This document shows, one piece after another, positions 8,614 through 18,140 of a DNA stretch of 64,000 bases. Positions within the stretch are counted from its first letter, which is position 1. Every line of letters begins with the position of its first letter. This stretch comes from Streptomyces sp. RerS4. Its GTDB lineage: Bacteria; Actinomycetota; Actinomycetes; Streptomycetales; Streptomycetaceae. The position numbers and the translations under genes were made by a program. Under the pieces are notes generated by a model that was not told where the DNA came from, did no database searches, and saw only the letters and a program-made list of their open reading frames with translations. Location: NCBI RefSeq assembly GCF_023515955.1, contig NZ_CP097322.1:1986001-2050000 (forward strand). Direction: 5' to 3'.

Positions 8614-10010
8614 CGGTGGGTTCTGCCTTCCAGGAGGGTGACGAGGGTGTCCAGGTCGCGCGCCGTGGTGTGGGGGTTGAGGAGGGTGGCCTTGAGCCAG
8701 AGGCGGCCGTCGGCGGTGGCGCGGCCGAGGACGGCGGTGCCGTCGTGGAGGAGGGTGCGGCGTAGGGCGGCGAGGTGGGTGTCGTCCGCGGGGGTGGGGC
8801 GGAAGAGGACCGTGGTGAGGGTGGGGTGCGCGTGGAGTTCGAAGCGGGGGTGTGCGTCGAGGAGTTCGGCGAGCCGGTGGGCTGCGGCGCAGGTGAGGTC
8901 GATGAGGTGGGTGAGGCCGTCGCGGCCGAGTGAGCGCAGGGTGACGGCGATTTTGAACGCGTCGGGGCGGCGGGTGGTGCGCAGGGAGCGGCCGAGGAGG
9001 TCGGGGAGGCCGGCTTCGGTGTCGTCGGTGGCGTTGAGGTAGTCGGCCTGGTGGGCGAGGGGGGTGAGCCGGTCGGTGTCGGGGACGACGAGGAGTCCTG
9101 CGGCGACGGGTTGCCAGCCGATTTTGTGCAGGTCGACGGTGAGGGTCGCGGCGCGGTGGAGGCCGGTGAGGGCGGTGCGGCGGTGGGGGTGGAGGGCGAG
9201 GAGGCCGCCGTAGGCGGCGTCGACGTGGAGGGTGGCGCCGTGGCGGGCGCAGACGTCGGCGAGGGCGTCGAGGGGGTCGATGAGTCCGGCGTCGGTGGTG
9301 CCGGCGGTGGCGGTGACGAGGGCGGGCCCGGGGGTGTGGGCGAGGGCTTCGTCGAGGACGGCGGGGTCGAGGGTGCCGGTGGGGGTGGGGAGGCTTCGGG
9401 CGGGGGGTAGTCCGAGGAGCCAGGCGGCGCGGGGGATGGAGTGGTGGGCGTTGGCTCCGTGGAGGACGGCGAGGTGGGGGCCGTGCTGTTCGCGGGCGAG
9501 GAGGAGGGCGAGTTGGTTGGCTTCGGTGCCGCCGGTGGTGAGGAGGGCGTCGGCGCGGGGGGTGTCGTAGAACTCGGCGGCGAGGGTGCGGGTGAGGAGG
9601 GCCTCGACGGTGGAGGCGGCGGGGGCCTGGTCCCAGGAGTCGAGGGAGGGGTTGAGGACGCTCACGGCGAGGTCGGCGGCGGCCGCGACGGCGAGCGGCG
9701 GGCAGTGCAGGTGGGCGGCGCACAGGGGGTGGGCGGGGTCGGCGGCGCCGGCGGTGAGGGTGTGGACGAGGGTGCGGAGGGCTTCGTGGTCGCCGGTGCC
9801 GTGTGCGGGGAGTACGTCGCCCAGTGCGGCGGTGGTGTGGGCGGTGACGGTGTCGGGGCCGCCGGCGGGGAGGGGGCCGCCGCGTTGTTCGGCGCCGGTG
9901 CGCAGGGCGGTGAGGACGGTGTCGAGGAGGGGCCGCAGGGCGTCGGCGCCGGCCCGGCCGCCTCCGGCGAGGGGTGGCGGGGGTAGGGGCGCGGGCGCGG
10001 GCGCTGTCAT
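8610..10010 (-). CDS. PLP-dependent decarboxylase (group II; lysine/diaminobutyrate-type, DesA-like)
   Basis: 466-residue PLP enzyme of the group II decarboxylase fold. Seen: LHCPPLAVAAAADLAVSVLN and SWDQAPAASTVE as in DesA, the segment LLTTGGTEANQLAL, LHVDAAYGG with the cofactor-contacting Asp, and DLHKIGWQP with the PLP lysine. With the adjacent N6-hydroxylase it would make cadaverine (or another diamine) and N-hydroxylate it. The start ATG 10010 has AAGGA at the right distance; the frame is open 29 codons further but without an RBS. The N-terminus is Pro/Ala-rich and differs from DesA as I recall it, so it may be a paralogue with another substrate. I see no iron box upstream. Confidence 0.82.
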   Translation of the reverse strand: MTAPAPAPLPPPPLAGGGRAGADALRPLLDTVLTALRTGAEQRGGPLPAGGPDTVTAHTTAALGDVLPAHGTGDHEALRTLVHTLTAGAADPAHPLCAAHLHCPPLAVAAAADLAVSVLNPSLDSWDQAPAASTVEALLTRTLAAEFYDTPRADALLTTGGTEANQLALLLAREQHGPHLAVLHGANAHHSIPRAAWLLGLPPARSLPTPTGTLDPAVLDEALAHTPGPALVTATAGTTDAGLIDPLDALADVCARHGATLHVDAAYGGLLALHPHRRTALTGLHRAATLTVDLHKIGWQPVAAGLLVVPDTDRLTPLAHQADYLNATDDTEAGLPDLLGRSLRTTRRPDAFKIAVTLRSLGRDGLTHLIDLTCAAAHRLAELLDAHPRFELHAHPTLTTVLFRPTPADDTHLAALRRTLLHDGTAVLGRATADGRLWLKATLLNPHTTARDLDTLVTLLEGRTHR

Positions 10011-10608
10011 GCGGGTCCTTCGGGGCGGGGGCGCGGTGTCGCGGGGTGCGGTGGGGGTGTGGCTGCGCGCCGGAAGGGCCGAGGCCGGGCGGGACACCCG
10101 GGCGGTACAACGATCCGACCCGGATGGGGTAACCGCCGGGGTGTGTCGGGCGCCGATTTCCGGCCGGGCGGTCGGTGGGGTCGCGGCGTCGGAGCGCGGG
10201 CCGGCCCGTGGGGCCGGACGGCCTCGCGCTCCTGGTAGCCGGTCGGCCGCCGGGCGCCGCGGCGACGGTCACCCGCCCGAAACCCGCCCGAGCCGGGTAC
10301 CGCCCGCGCGGGCCGATGGCCGAATCCGGCGGCGGGCGTAGCCACCGGGGCTGCCGGCGGCCCCGGCCGGGTGGGCGGGCCCTCCCCGCCGCGACGCCCC
10401 GGCCAGCTGCGGGGACTCCGGGGCATCCTGCTCCCCTGGCCCCCGGCCCGGGTACCGGACCGGATGCCGGTGGCCGGTCGTCGGCCGCCTGGCGTGTGGC
10501 CAGGGCGCGGCGCCGGACGTCTGCCCGGGGCCGGCTCCGACTTGGACCCCGTCCGCGGCGGTGCGGGTCCGAGCCCCGTTCGCCTGCCCGGGGCGCCGGG
10601 GCCGGGCC
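10011..10608. other. Gene-free GC-rich stretch upstream of the decarboxylase
   Basis: About 600 bp with open frames on both strands but no family-like protein, no clear RBS-start pair and no tRNA. It presumably holds the decarboxylase promoter. I searched by eye for an IdeR/DmdR iron box and did not find one. Confidence 0.5.
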
Positions 10609-10747
10609 GGTGGGGCCGGGGTGGGCCGGTGGGGCCGGGCCGGGCCGGTGGGGCCGGTGGGGCCGGGGTGGGCCGGTGGGGCCGGGGTGGGCCGGTGGGG
10701 CCGGGGTGGTCGGGGTGGTCGGGGTGGTCGGGGTGGTCGGGGTGGTC
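10609..10747. repeat. G-rich tandem repeats downstream of pepN
   Basis: Five imperfect copies of a 19-bp unit GGTGGGGCCGGGGTGGGCC (10609-10702; one copy truncated to 9 bp) lead into five exact copies of GGGGTGGTC (10703-10747). The array ends 3 bp before the pepN stop codon on the minus strand, so the pepN mRNA 3' end would carry the C-rich copy and the plus strand has many G3-4 runs able to form a quadruplex. Confidence 0.9.
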
Positions 10748-10750
10748 GGG

Positions 10751-13261
10751 TTAGGGGATTCGGGGGGTGCGGACGTGGAGGACTCGGGAGAGGTCGTCGA
10801 GTTGGTCGACCAGTTTGCGGCGCAGGAGGGGGATGAGGTTCGGGTCTTCGAGGCAGGTGTGGCCGGCTCGGAGGTTGGTGTCGTCGATGGCGTGGGCGGG
10901 GAAGGCGTAGCGGCCGGCGGCTTCGGCGATGGCGGGGCCGCGGCGGGCCCCGAGGGCGACGGCTTCGGGGTAGTAGCGGGGTACGTAGTCCCGTACGAGT
11001 TCGGTCTGTTCGGGCTGCCAGAAGCCTTGGGCGGTGGCGCTGAAGAGGTAGTTGGACAGGGTGTCGTCGTGGAAGAGGCGCTGCCAGGCGGCGGCCTTGG
11101 CCTCGGGGGTGGGCAGGGCGGCGCGGCAGCGGGCGGCGCCTTCCTGGCCGGTGGCGCTGGGGTCGGCGGCGAGGGCGGTGTCGATGGCGCTCTCGTCGAC
11201 GGCGCCGAGTACGGCGAGTCGGGCGAGGATGCGCCAGCGCAGTTCGGGGTCGAGGGTGGGGCCGCCCGGGACGGTGTCGTCGGCGAGCCAGGCGGTGAGG
11301 GTGTCGGGCTGGTTGGCGCTGTCGATGAGGGAGCGTACGGCGGCGAGGCGCAGTCCCGGTTCGGTGCCGTCCTCGGTGCGGCGCAGGAGGGCGCGGCCGA
11401 TGTCCGTGAGGGTGGTGAGGGCGCTGGTGCGGTCGGCTGGGGTGAGGTAGCGGTCGGCGATCTGGGTGCGGGCGAAGCCGAGGACGCCTTGGACGATGGC
11501 GAGGTCGGGTTCGTCGGGCAGGTGCGCCGCGGCAGTGGCGAGGTAGGCGCCGGGTTCGAGTTCGCCGTCGCGGACCATGTCGCGCAGGGAGCCCCAGACG
11601 ACGGCGCGGGTGAGGGCGTCGGGGATGCGGGAGAGGTCGCTCAGGGCGGTGTCGAGGGAGGTGGCGTCGAGGCGGATCTTGGCGTAGCTCAGGTCGCCGT
11701 CGTTGAGGACGAGGAGGGCGGGGCGGGCGCCGCTCGCGGAGAGGATCTCGTCGGTGGGGACGTCGAGGTCGAGGAGTTCGGTGCGTTCGAGGCGGCCGTC
11801 GGGCGTGCGTTCGTAGGCGCCGGCGGCGATGCGGTGGGGGCGGTGGCCGTCGCGGTCGACGGTGAGGGTCCAGCCGCCGTGGGCGTCCTGGACGCGGGGG
11901 GTGAGGGTGTCGATGCCGGTGGTGCGCAGCCAGGTGTCGGCCCAGGCGTGGACGTCGCGGTCGGTGTGGGCGGCGAGGGAGTCCACGAAGTCGGCGAGGG
12001 TGGCGTTGGCGAACTTGTGGCGGGTGAAGTGGGTGTTGATGCCGGCGAGGAATTCCTTTTCGCCGAGCCAGGTGACGAGTTGGCGCAGGGCGGAGGCGCC
12101 CTTGGCGTAGGAGATGCCGTCGAAGTTGAGGAGGGCGGAGGCGGTGTCGGGGACGTCTTCGGGGGCGGGGGCGACGGGGTGGGTGGAGGGGCGCTGGTCG
12201 GCGTCGTAGCCCCAGGGCTTGCGGACCATGCCGAATTCGGTCCAGGTGCCCGTGAAGCGGGTGGCTTCGGTGAGGGTCTGGTAGCCCATGTATTCGGCGA
12301 AGGACTCGTTGAGCCAGATGTCGTCGAACCAGGCGAGGGTGACGAGGTCGCCGAACCACATGTGGGCCATTTCGTGGGCGATGACCATGGCGCGGCTTTG
12401 GCGTTCGGTGTCGGTGACGGCGGAGCGGAAGACGAATTCGTCGCGGAAGGTGACGAGCCCGGGGTTTTCCATGGCGCCGGCGTTGAATTCGGGGACGAAG
12501 GCCTGGTCGTAGGAGTCGAAGGGGTAGGGCTCGGCGAACTTCTCGTGGTAGCGGTCGAAGCAGGCGGTGGTGACGGAGAGGATCTCGTCGGCGTCGGCGT
12601 CGAGGTGGGGGGCGAGGGAGCGGCGGCAGTGGATGCCGAAGGGGAGACCCGCGTGTTCGGTGGTGACGCTGTGCCAGGGGCCTGCGGCGATGGCGGCGAG
12701 GTAGGTGGAGATGACGGGGGTGGGGGCGGAGGTCCAGATGCCGGCCCCGTCGTGGTCGCGGTCGCCGGTGCGGGTGGTGATGCCGTTGGCGAGGACGGTC
12801 CAGTGGGCGGGGGCGGTGACGGTGAACGCGAAGACGGCCTTCAGGTCGGGCTGGTCGAAGGCGGGCAGGACGCGTTGGACGTCGTCCATGAACATCTGGG
12901 TGTAGACGTACGTCTCCCCGTCGGCGGGGTCGGTGAAGCGGTGCAGGCCCTCGCCGGTGCGGGAGTAGCGCATGCGGGCCTCGACGCGCAGCTCGTGGGG
13001 GCCTTCGGTGAGGCCGGTGAGGGGGAGGCGGTTGTCGGCGAGGGTGGCGGGGTCGAGGGGGGTGCCGTCGAGGGTGGCGGTGAGCAGTTGTTCCGGCTTG
13101 AGCTCGACGAAGGTGTCCGCTGTGGTGCGGGCGGTGAAGCGGATGCGGGTGGTGGAGTGGAAGGTTTCGTCGCCGGTGGTGAGGTCGAGGGCGACGTCGT
13201 AGTGGTGGACGTCGAGGAGGCGGGCTCGGGCTTGCGCTTCGGTGCGCGTCAGTGCGGACAT
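10751..13261 (-). CDS. pepN: Aminopeptidase N (M1 family)
   Basis: 836-residue cytoplasmic zinc aminopeptidase that removes N-terminal residues from peptides. Seen: the substrate-binding motif GAMENPGLVTF, the zinc site HEMAH at about residues 296-300 with the third ligand in WLNESFAEY, and an ERAP1-like C-terminal domain of about 300 residues. Length matches actinobacterial PepN. ATG 13261 follows a short spacer after the chorismate mutase stop (40 bp), so the two may be cotranscribed. Confidence 0.95.
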   Translation of the reverse strand: MSALTRTEAQARARLLDVHHYDVALDLTTGDETFHSTTRIRFTARTTADTFVELKPEQLLTATLDGTPLDPATLADNRLPLTGLTEGPHELRVEARMRYSRTGEGLHRFTDPADGETYVYTQMFMDDVQRVLPAFDQPDLKAVFAFTVTAPAHWTVLANGITTRTGDRDHDGAGIWTSAPTPVISTYLAAIAAGPWHSVTTEHAGLPFGIHCRRSLAPHLDADADEILSVTTACFDRYHEKFAEPYPFDSYDQAFVPEFNAGAMENPGLVTFRDEFVFRSAVTDTERQSRAMVIAHEMAHMWFGDLVTLAWFDDIWLNESFAEYMGYQTLTEATRFTGTWTEFGMVRKPWGYDADQRPSTHPVAPAPEDVPDTASALLNFDGISYAKGASALRQLVTWLGEKEFLAGINTHFTRHKFANATLADFVDSLAAHTDRDVHAWADTWLRTTGIDTLTPRVQDAHGGWTLTVDRDGHRPHRIAAGAYERTPDGRLERTELLDLDVPTDEILSASGARPALLVLNDGDLSYAKIRLDATSLDTALSDLSRIPDALTRAVVWGSLRDMVRDGELEPGAYLATAAAHLPDEPDLAIVQGVLGFARTQIADRYLTPADRTSALTTLTDIGRALLRRTEDGTEPGLRLAAVRSLIDSANQPDTLTAWLADDTVPGGPTLDPELRWRILARLAVLGAVDESAIDTALAADPSATGQEGAARCRAALPTPEAKAAAWQRLFHDDTLSNYLFSATAQGFWQPEQTELVRDYVPRYYPEAVALGARRGPAIAEAAGRYAFPAHAIDDTNLRAGHTCLEDPNLIPLLRRKLVDQLDDLSRVLHVRTPRIP

Positions 13262-13301
13262 GGGCCCATGCTGCCCGACGCGGGAGCGGGGGCCCCAGCC
13301 C

Positions 13302-13625
13302 CTATTGGTCTTCGCCGGCGGCGATGGTCTCGTGGTGGCGGATGACCTCGGCGATGATGAAGTTGAGGAGTTTTTCGGCGAACGCCGGGTCGAGCTTGGC
13401 GCTTTCGGCGAGTTGGCGCAGGCGGGCGATCTGGCTGGCCTCGCGGGTGGGGTCGGCCGCGGGGAGCTGGTGGTTGGCCTTGAGGTGGCCGACCTGCTGG
13501 GTGCATTTGAAGCGCTCGGCGAGCATGTAGACCACGGCGGCGTCGATGTTGTCGATGCTGTCGCGCAGGCGGGACAGTTCGGCGGTGACGGTCTCGTCGA
13601 TCCGGTCGGTGTCGCTGTTGTTCAT
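13302..13625 (-). CDS. Chorismate mutase (AroQ class)
   Basis: 107-residue all-helical AroQ-type mutase converting chorismate to prephenate for Phe/Tyr synthesis. Seen: the N-terminal helix LRDSIDNIDAAVVYMLAERF with the conserved R...D pattern, the middle basic KANHQLPAADPTRE (KxxxxxPxxDxxRE motif), and the C-terminal helix. No signal peptide, so intracellular. It sits directly upstream of pepN on the same strand. Confidence 0.9.
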   Translation of the reverse strand: MNNSDTDRIDETVTAELSRLRDSIDNIDAAVVYMLAERFKCTQQVGHLKANHQLPAADPTREASQIARLRQLAESAKLDPAFAEKLLNFIIAEVIRHHETIAAGEDQ

Positions 13626-13840
13626 GGTTCCCGAGCTTACGTGGCGGTCGGGTGGGCCCGGCGGGTCGGCCGGTCCGTGAGACGGGGCGGGCCGCGGACA
13701 CCCCCACGGGTCACAGCGGCAGGGTGGCGGTGACGAGCCGGCCGCGCCGTACGGGGCCTCCCGCTACGCGTCCCCGCGCGGCGGGGCTCCGTACCGGCCC
13801 GGCGTTCGGCCGGCCGGGGGGGACGGACGGGGGGGCGCCT

Positions 13841-13873
13841 CGTCCGTCCGGCCGGTTGGCGGCCGGACGGACG
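13841..13873 (-). terminator. Terminator after the trypsin gene
   Basis: Perfect 14-bp stem (13841-13854 with 13860-13873), 5-nt loop, 45 bp past the stop of the minus-strand trypsin gene. The surrounding DNA is a run of GGAC repeats. Confidence 0.75.
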
Positions 13874-13917
13874 GACGGACGAAGGACAGCGGGGTGCGGG
13901 TGGCTCCCCGGTGGCTG

Positions 13918-14835
<918 letters not shown>

Positions 14836-14943
14836 TCACCATCCGGCCACGAAAAGTTTCCTACCGGCCAGTAGACATACGTTCGACGGTCCCCGAGTCT
14901 GATCGCGTACATGCCAACGGTGAGACCGAGGAGCGTCCCCCAC

Positions 14944-15618
14944 ATGCGCAGCACCCGCCGCACCCGCACGACCCGTACCGCCGTCGTCTCCGTGGCCCTC
15001 GCGGCCGCCACCCTGACCCTGCTGCCCGCCGGCGCGGCCTCGGCGGCCCCCGTCGTCCCCGCCCCCGTGGCCTCGGCCGGTACCGCCTCCGCGCCCGGCG
15101 GCAACGCCAAGATCCTCGGCATCGACTACGCCACCTGGCAGGGCGACGTGGCCACCGCCGTCGACGCGGCCCGCCCCGCCATCGAGCAGCGGATCGCCGG
15201 CGCCCGGCCCGGCGAGAAGCAGGCGATCGTCCTCGACATCGACAACACCTCGCTGGAGACGGACTTCCACTGGTTCTGGACCCAGCCGACCCCCGCGATC
15301 GCCAAGGTCCGCGACCTGACCCGGTACGCGAACGACCGGGGCGTGGCGATCTTCTTCGTCACCGCCCGTCCCGGCATCATCTACTCGCTCACCGAGTGGA
15401 ACCTGAAGGCCGTCGGCTATCCGGTGTCCGGCCTCTACGTCCGTGACCTGCCCGACCTGTTCGGCGAGGTCAGCGCGTACAAGACGGGCAAGCGCGCCGA
15501 GATCGAGGCCCGCGGGTACTCGATCATCGCCAACATCGGCAACAAGGAGAGCGACCTCGTCGGCGGCCACGCCGAGCGCACCGTCAAGCTGCCGGACTAC
15601 GGCGGCAAGCTGTCCTGA
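14944..15618 (+). CDS. Exported HAD-family acid phosphatase
   Basis: 224 residues with a basic, Ala-rich Sec signal (cleavage near GAASA-AP) and an acid phosphatase B/HAD domain: motif I VLDIDNTSLETD (nucleophile Asp plus Asp at +2), motif II FFVTARPG, then a conserved Lys and late acidic residues. It probably dephosphorylates extracellular organic phosphates. Start ATG 14944 has GAGGAG upstream; the ATG at 14911 lacks one. Followed by a strong terminator. Confidence 0.86.
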   Translation: MRSTRRTRTTRTAVVSVALAAATLTLLPAGAASAAPVVPAPVASAGTASAPGGNAKILGIDYATWQGDVATAVDAARPAIEQRIAGARPGEKQAIVLDIDNTSLETDFHWFWTQPTPAIAKVRDLTRYANDRGVAIFFVTARPGIIYSLTEWNLKAVGYPVSGLYVRDLPDLFGEVSAYKTGKRAEIEARGYSIIANIGNKESDLVGGHAERTVKLPDYGGKLS

Positions 15619-15683
15619 TCCGGGCGGCCGGTCGGTTTCGACCGGTGGATGTGGCGGGTAGTCATATCCCATCGCACGAGTGA

Positions 15684-15726
15684 GGCTCCGGGCCCGACCC
15701 CTCGCCAGGGGGCCGGGCCCGGAGCC
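15684..15726. terminator. Bidirectional terminator between the HAD phosphatase and DUF4360 genes
   Basis: 13-bp perfect outer stem (15684-15696 with 15714-15726) extended by a 5-bp inner stem, between convergent genes. Confidence 0.82.
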
Positions 15727-15756
15727 TTTGTCGCGCCGGGCGGTCGCCCGCCGGCG

Positions 15757-16452
15757 TCAGCCCCTGGGCGTGGGGCAGGTCTGCCAGGCCAGGTGGTAGA
15801 GGGTGTTCACACTGGCGTCCGTGGAGTCCATGGCCATGAAGCTGGTGGCCGTCAGCGGGTTGGAGGTGCCCGCGTTCACGCGCAGTTCGGTGTTGATGTT
15901 GAAGTTGCGCTTCTCCCCGCAGGGCGCCCAGACGAGGTCGGCGTACTCGGTCTTGTCGGTCGCCTGCCAGTTGTCGTCGAACGGCCCGTTGAACTGGTGG
16001 GTGCGCTGGGAGGTCTGCGGCATCCCCTGGAAGTAGTAGCTCGCGCGTTCCTGACCCCAGGCCCCGGGCTGCAGGAACGCGAAGCCGCGGTAGTCGGCCT
16101 GCACGATGGCGTACGTGAAGCCGTTGGGCACGTGGACGCGCAGGTTGAGCTGGCAGTTCTTGCGGAACGCCGTGGGCGGCGCGCCGGGGCCGACCTGCGC
16201 GAGGTACTCGCTGTAGGTGACGGTGAAGGCGGTGTTGTCGGGCGCGACGGCGACCTCGGCGCTGCCCTCGCGGCAGCCGGAGCCGTTGACGGTGGCGAGT
16301 TCGATCACGATCTTGTCGGGCGGCGCCGTGATGGGCCCGCCGCGCCCGGGTCCGGCGCCCGCGCCGGTGGCTCCGGCCGGCGAGGTGGCGGCGATCAGGG
16401 CGGCGACGGCGCCGCCGACGAGGAGGGTGCGGGACAGGGAATGAGACGTCAT
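15757..16452 (-). CDS. DUF4360 exported protein
   Basis: 231-residue secreted protein with a Sec-like signal and a DUF4360 domain: NGSGCREGSAEVAVAPDNTAF, RKNCQLNLRVHVPNGF, YAIVQADYRGFAFLQPG, YYFQG and LVWAPCGE. Four or more cysteines are conserved with its neighbour, consistent with disulfides outside the cell. Function unknown for the family. ATG 16452 has GGAG at proper spacing; an in-frame GTG lies two codons upstream. A tandem paralogue follows upstream. Confidence 0.85.
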   Translation of the reverse strand: MTSHSLSRTLLVGGAVAALIAATSPAGATGAGAGPGRGGPITAPPDKIVIELATVNGSGCREGSAEVAVAPDNTAFTVTYSEYLAQVGPGAPPTAFRKNCQLNLRVHVPNGFTYAIVQADYRGFAFLQPGAWGQERASYYFQGMPQTSQRTHQFNGPFDDNWQATDKTEYADLVWAPCGEKRNFNINTELRVNAGTSNPLTATSFMAMDSTDASVNTLYHLAWQTCPTPRG

Positions 16453-16497
16453 GGTCACTCCTGGCCGTGAGTCGGGCTTCGGTGAGCGCGCGCCGCG

Positions 16498-17145
16498 TCA
16501 GGAGGCGGCGGGACATCGCTTCCACTCGAAGTGGTAGACGGTGCTGACGCTGCCGTCCGTCGAGTCCATGCTCATGAAGCTGAGGTCCTGCGGGTTCGAG
16601 CTGCCGGTGTAGACGCGCAGTTCGGTGTTGACGTTGAGGTTGCGGTCCTCGCCGCAGGGCGCCCAGACGAGGTCGGTGTACGCCGTCCAGTCGCTCGCCT
16701 GCCAGCTGTCGGAGCGCGGCCCGTTGAACTGGTGGGTGCTGCGGGCGGTCTGGGCGTCGCCCTGGAAGTAGTAGTTCGCCCGCTCCTGGCCGTAGGCCCC
16801 GCGCTGGAGGTGGGCGAAGCCGCGGTAGTCGGCCCGCGCGATGGCGTAGGTGAACCCCTGGGGGACGTGGACGCGCAGGGCGAGCTGGCAGTTCTTGCGG
16901 AACTCCGTGCCGCCCGAGCCGGCTCCGGCCTGGGCGAGGTAGTTGCTGTACGTGACGGTGAACGCGGTGTTGTCGGGAGCGGCGGCGACTTCGGCCGTGC
17001 CCTGGGGGCAGCCCGAGCCGTTCACCCCGACCACGTCGACGGTGACGACGCCGGGCGGTGTGGTGGCGTCGCCGGCCCGGGCGGGAGCCGCCACGGCCGT
17101 CAGGGCGACGGCCGCGGCCGCGACGGTGAGTCTGCGAAGGCGCAT
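16498..17145 (-). CDS. DUF4360 exported protein, paralogue
   Basis: 215-residue paralogue of the previous gene, alignable end to end by eye (NGSGCPQGTAEVAAAPDNTAF, FRKNCQLALRVHVPQGF, LVWAPCGEDRNLNVNTELRV). Starts at ATG 17145 (MRLRRLTVAAAAVAL), giving a short basic region and hydrophobic signal ending at ARAG; GGAG is 9 nt upstream. The pair sits 45 bp apart on the same strand and likely arose by tandem duplication. Function unknown. Confidence 0.84.
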   Translation of the reverse strand: MRLRRLTVAAAAVALTAVAAPARAGDATTPPGVVTVDVVGVNGSGCPQGTAEVAAAPDNTAFTVTYSNYLAQAGAGSGGTEFRKNCQLALRVHVPQGFTYAIARADYRGFAHLQRGAYGQERANYYFQGDAQTARSTHQFNGPRSDSWQASDWTAYTDLVWAPCGEDRNLNVNTELRVYTGSSNPQDLSFMSMDSTDGSVSTVYHFEWKRCPAAS

Positions 17146-17442
17146 GTCCTTTTTCTCCATCCGGGAGGAGACAGGTGCGGGCATGGACGCGGGGGGAATG
17201 GGTGGGCGGAACGGGCTCGGCGGAATGAGCGTGGACATGTCACCACGCTCGCTCCGGGCCCGGTAGGACGGGATACGGACATCCGGGCCGCGCCCGGATG
17301 CCCTGGCCGGATCCCGCGCGACGGTGGACGCGCGTCGAACGGCACCCATCAGCCCGCTCCCCCGCACCGCCACCGCGGCGGGTTCACGCGGGCGAAGCGG
17401 AGGATGTCCGGAAGCCCGCACACCGGGCGCACGTCAGCCCGG
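17146..17442. other. Divergent intergenic region, DUF4360 gene and lipoprotein gene
   Basis: The stretch up to the lipoprotein start at 17547 holds an 8-bp inverted repeat GAGCGTGG...CCACGCTC (17227-17234 and 17243-17250) about 85 bp upstream of the DUF4360 start, possibly part of its promoter, and a second inverted repeat at 17443. No gene is supported. Confidence 0.45.
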
Positions 17443-17472
17443 TACCACCCGGTTTCACCGTTTCGGGTGGTA
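17443..17472. promoter_or_regulatory. 9-bp inverted repeat upstream of the lipoprotein/I36 pair
   Basis: TACCACCCG and CGGGTGGTA separated by 12 nt, ending 74 bp before the lipoprotein start. The spacing (arm centres about two turns apart) suits a dimeric regulator. No regulator is identified. Confidence 0.45.
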
Positions 17473-17546
17473 TGACACACCCCGGAGCCGGGGAGGGTGA
17501 CCCCGACCGGACCCGCCCGCCGCAACCAGGAATCCCCGATCCCCCC

Positions 17547-18140
17547 ATGCGCCTCCGTACGCGAGTCACCGCGCTGCTCCTCGCGGCCTCGTCGGCCCTG
17601 ACCTGCTGCCTCCTGACCGGCTGCGACGCCCCGCGCCCCTCCCGTGCGGCCACCCCGCCGGCCGACCGGGCCGGCGCCGCCGACCGGGCCGACGACGTCA
17701 TCAAGGCCGCCACGCGCCACCTCACCGACGCCTGCCTCACCCGCCAGGGCCTCACCCCGCCCCGCCCCGGGCAGAGCCCGCCCCCGGCCGACGAGCGGCA
17801 ACGACGCGTCAGCGACGCCCTCTTCGGCGCGGGCCCCACGGAACTGTCCCTCTCCCTGCCCACCGGCCACGTCGTACGCGCCCACACCGACGGCTGTCTG
17901 GCCGCCGCCCAGCAGCGCCTGTACGGCGACCAGGCCCGCTGGTTCCGCACCTCCGTCGTCGTCAACAACCTCGAACCCGAGGCCGCGCACACCCACCGCG
18001 ACCTCGCGGAGGTCCGCGCCCGCCACCGCGCCGAGATCGCCGACTGGCAACGCCTGCGCGCGCACGCCCTCTCCGAAGCCACCGCCCTGCTCGACCGACA
18101 CCACCACCCGCACGACCCGATGGGAGCACCACCCGCATGA
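17547..18140 (+). CDS. Putative lipoprotein of unknown function
   Basis: 197 residues starting MRLRTRVTALLLAASS with the lipobox LLTGC, so membrane-anchored and facing outward. The mature part is Ala/Arg/His-rich and helical with no domain I recognise; it has DACLTRQGLTP, DGCLAAAQQRLYGD and WQRLRAHALSEATALLDR. The stop overlaps the next ATG by 4 bp, so it is coupled to the I36-type inhibitor. Start 17547 is chosen because it puts the lipobox 27 residues in; the frame stays open upstream. Confidence 0.75.
   Translation: MRLRTRVTALLLAASSALTCCLLTGCDAPRPSRAATPPADRAGAADRADDVIKAATRHLTDACLTRQGLTPPRPGQSPPPADERQRRVSDALFGAGPTELSLSLPTGHVVRAHTDGCLAAAQQRLYGDQARWFRTSVVVNNLEPEAAHTHRDLAEVRARHRAEIADWQRLRAHALSEATALLDRHHHPHDPMGAPPA

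Noticed and set aside
10011..10200. Iron (IdeR/DmdR) box before the decarboxylase-hydroxylase pair
   Set aside because: No 19-bp TTAGGTTAGGCT-like palindrome found by eye on either strand.
10007..10426. Pro/Arg-rich open frame upstream of the decarboxylase
   Set aside because: No RBS, no similarity, composition typical of chance frames in GC-rich DNA.
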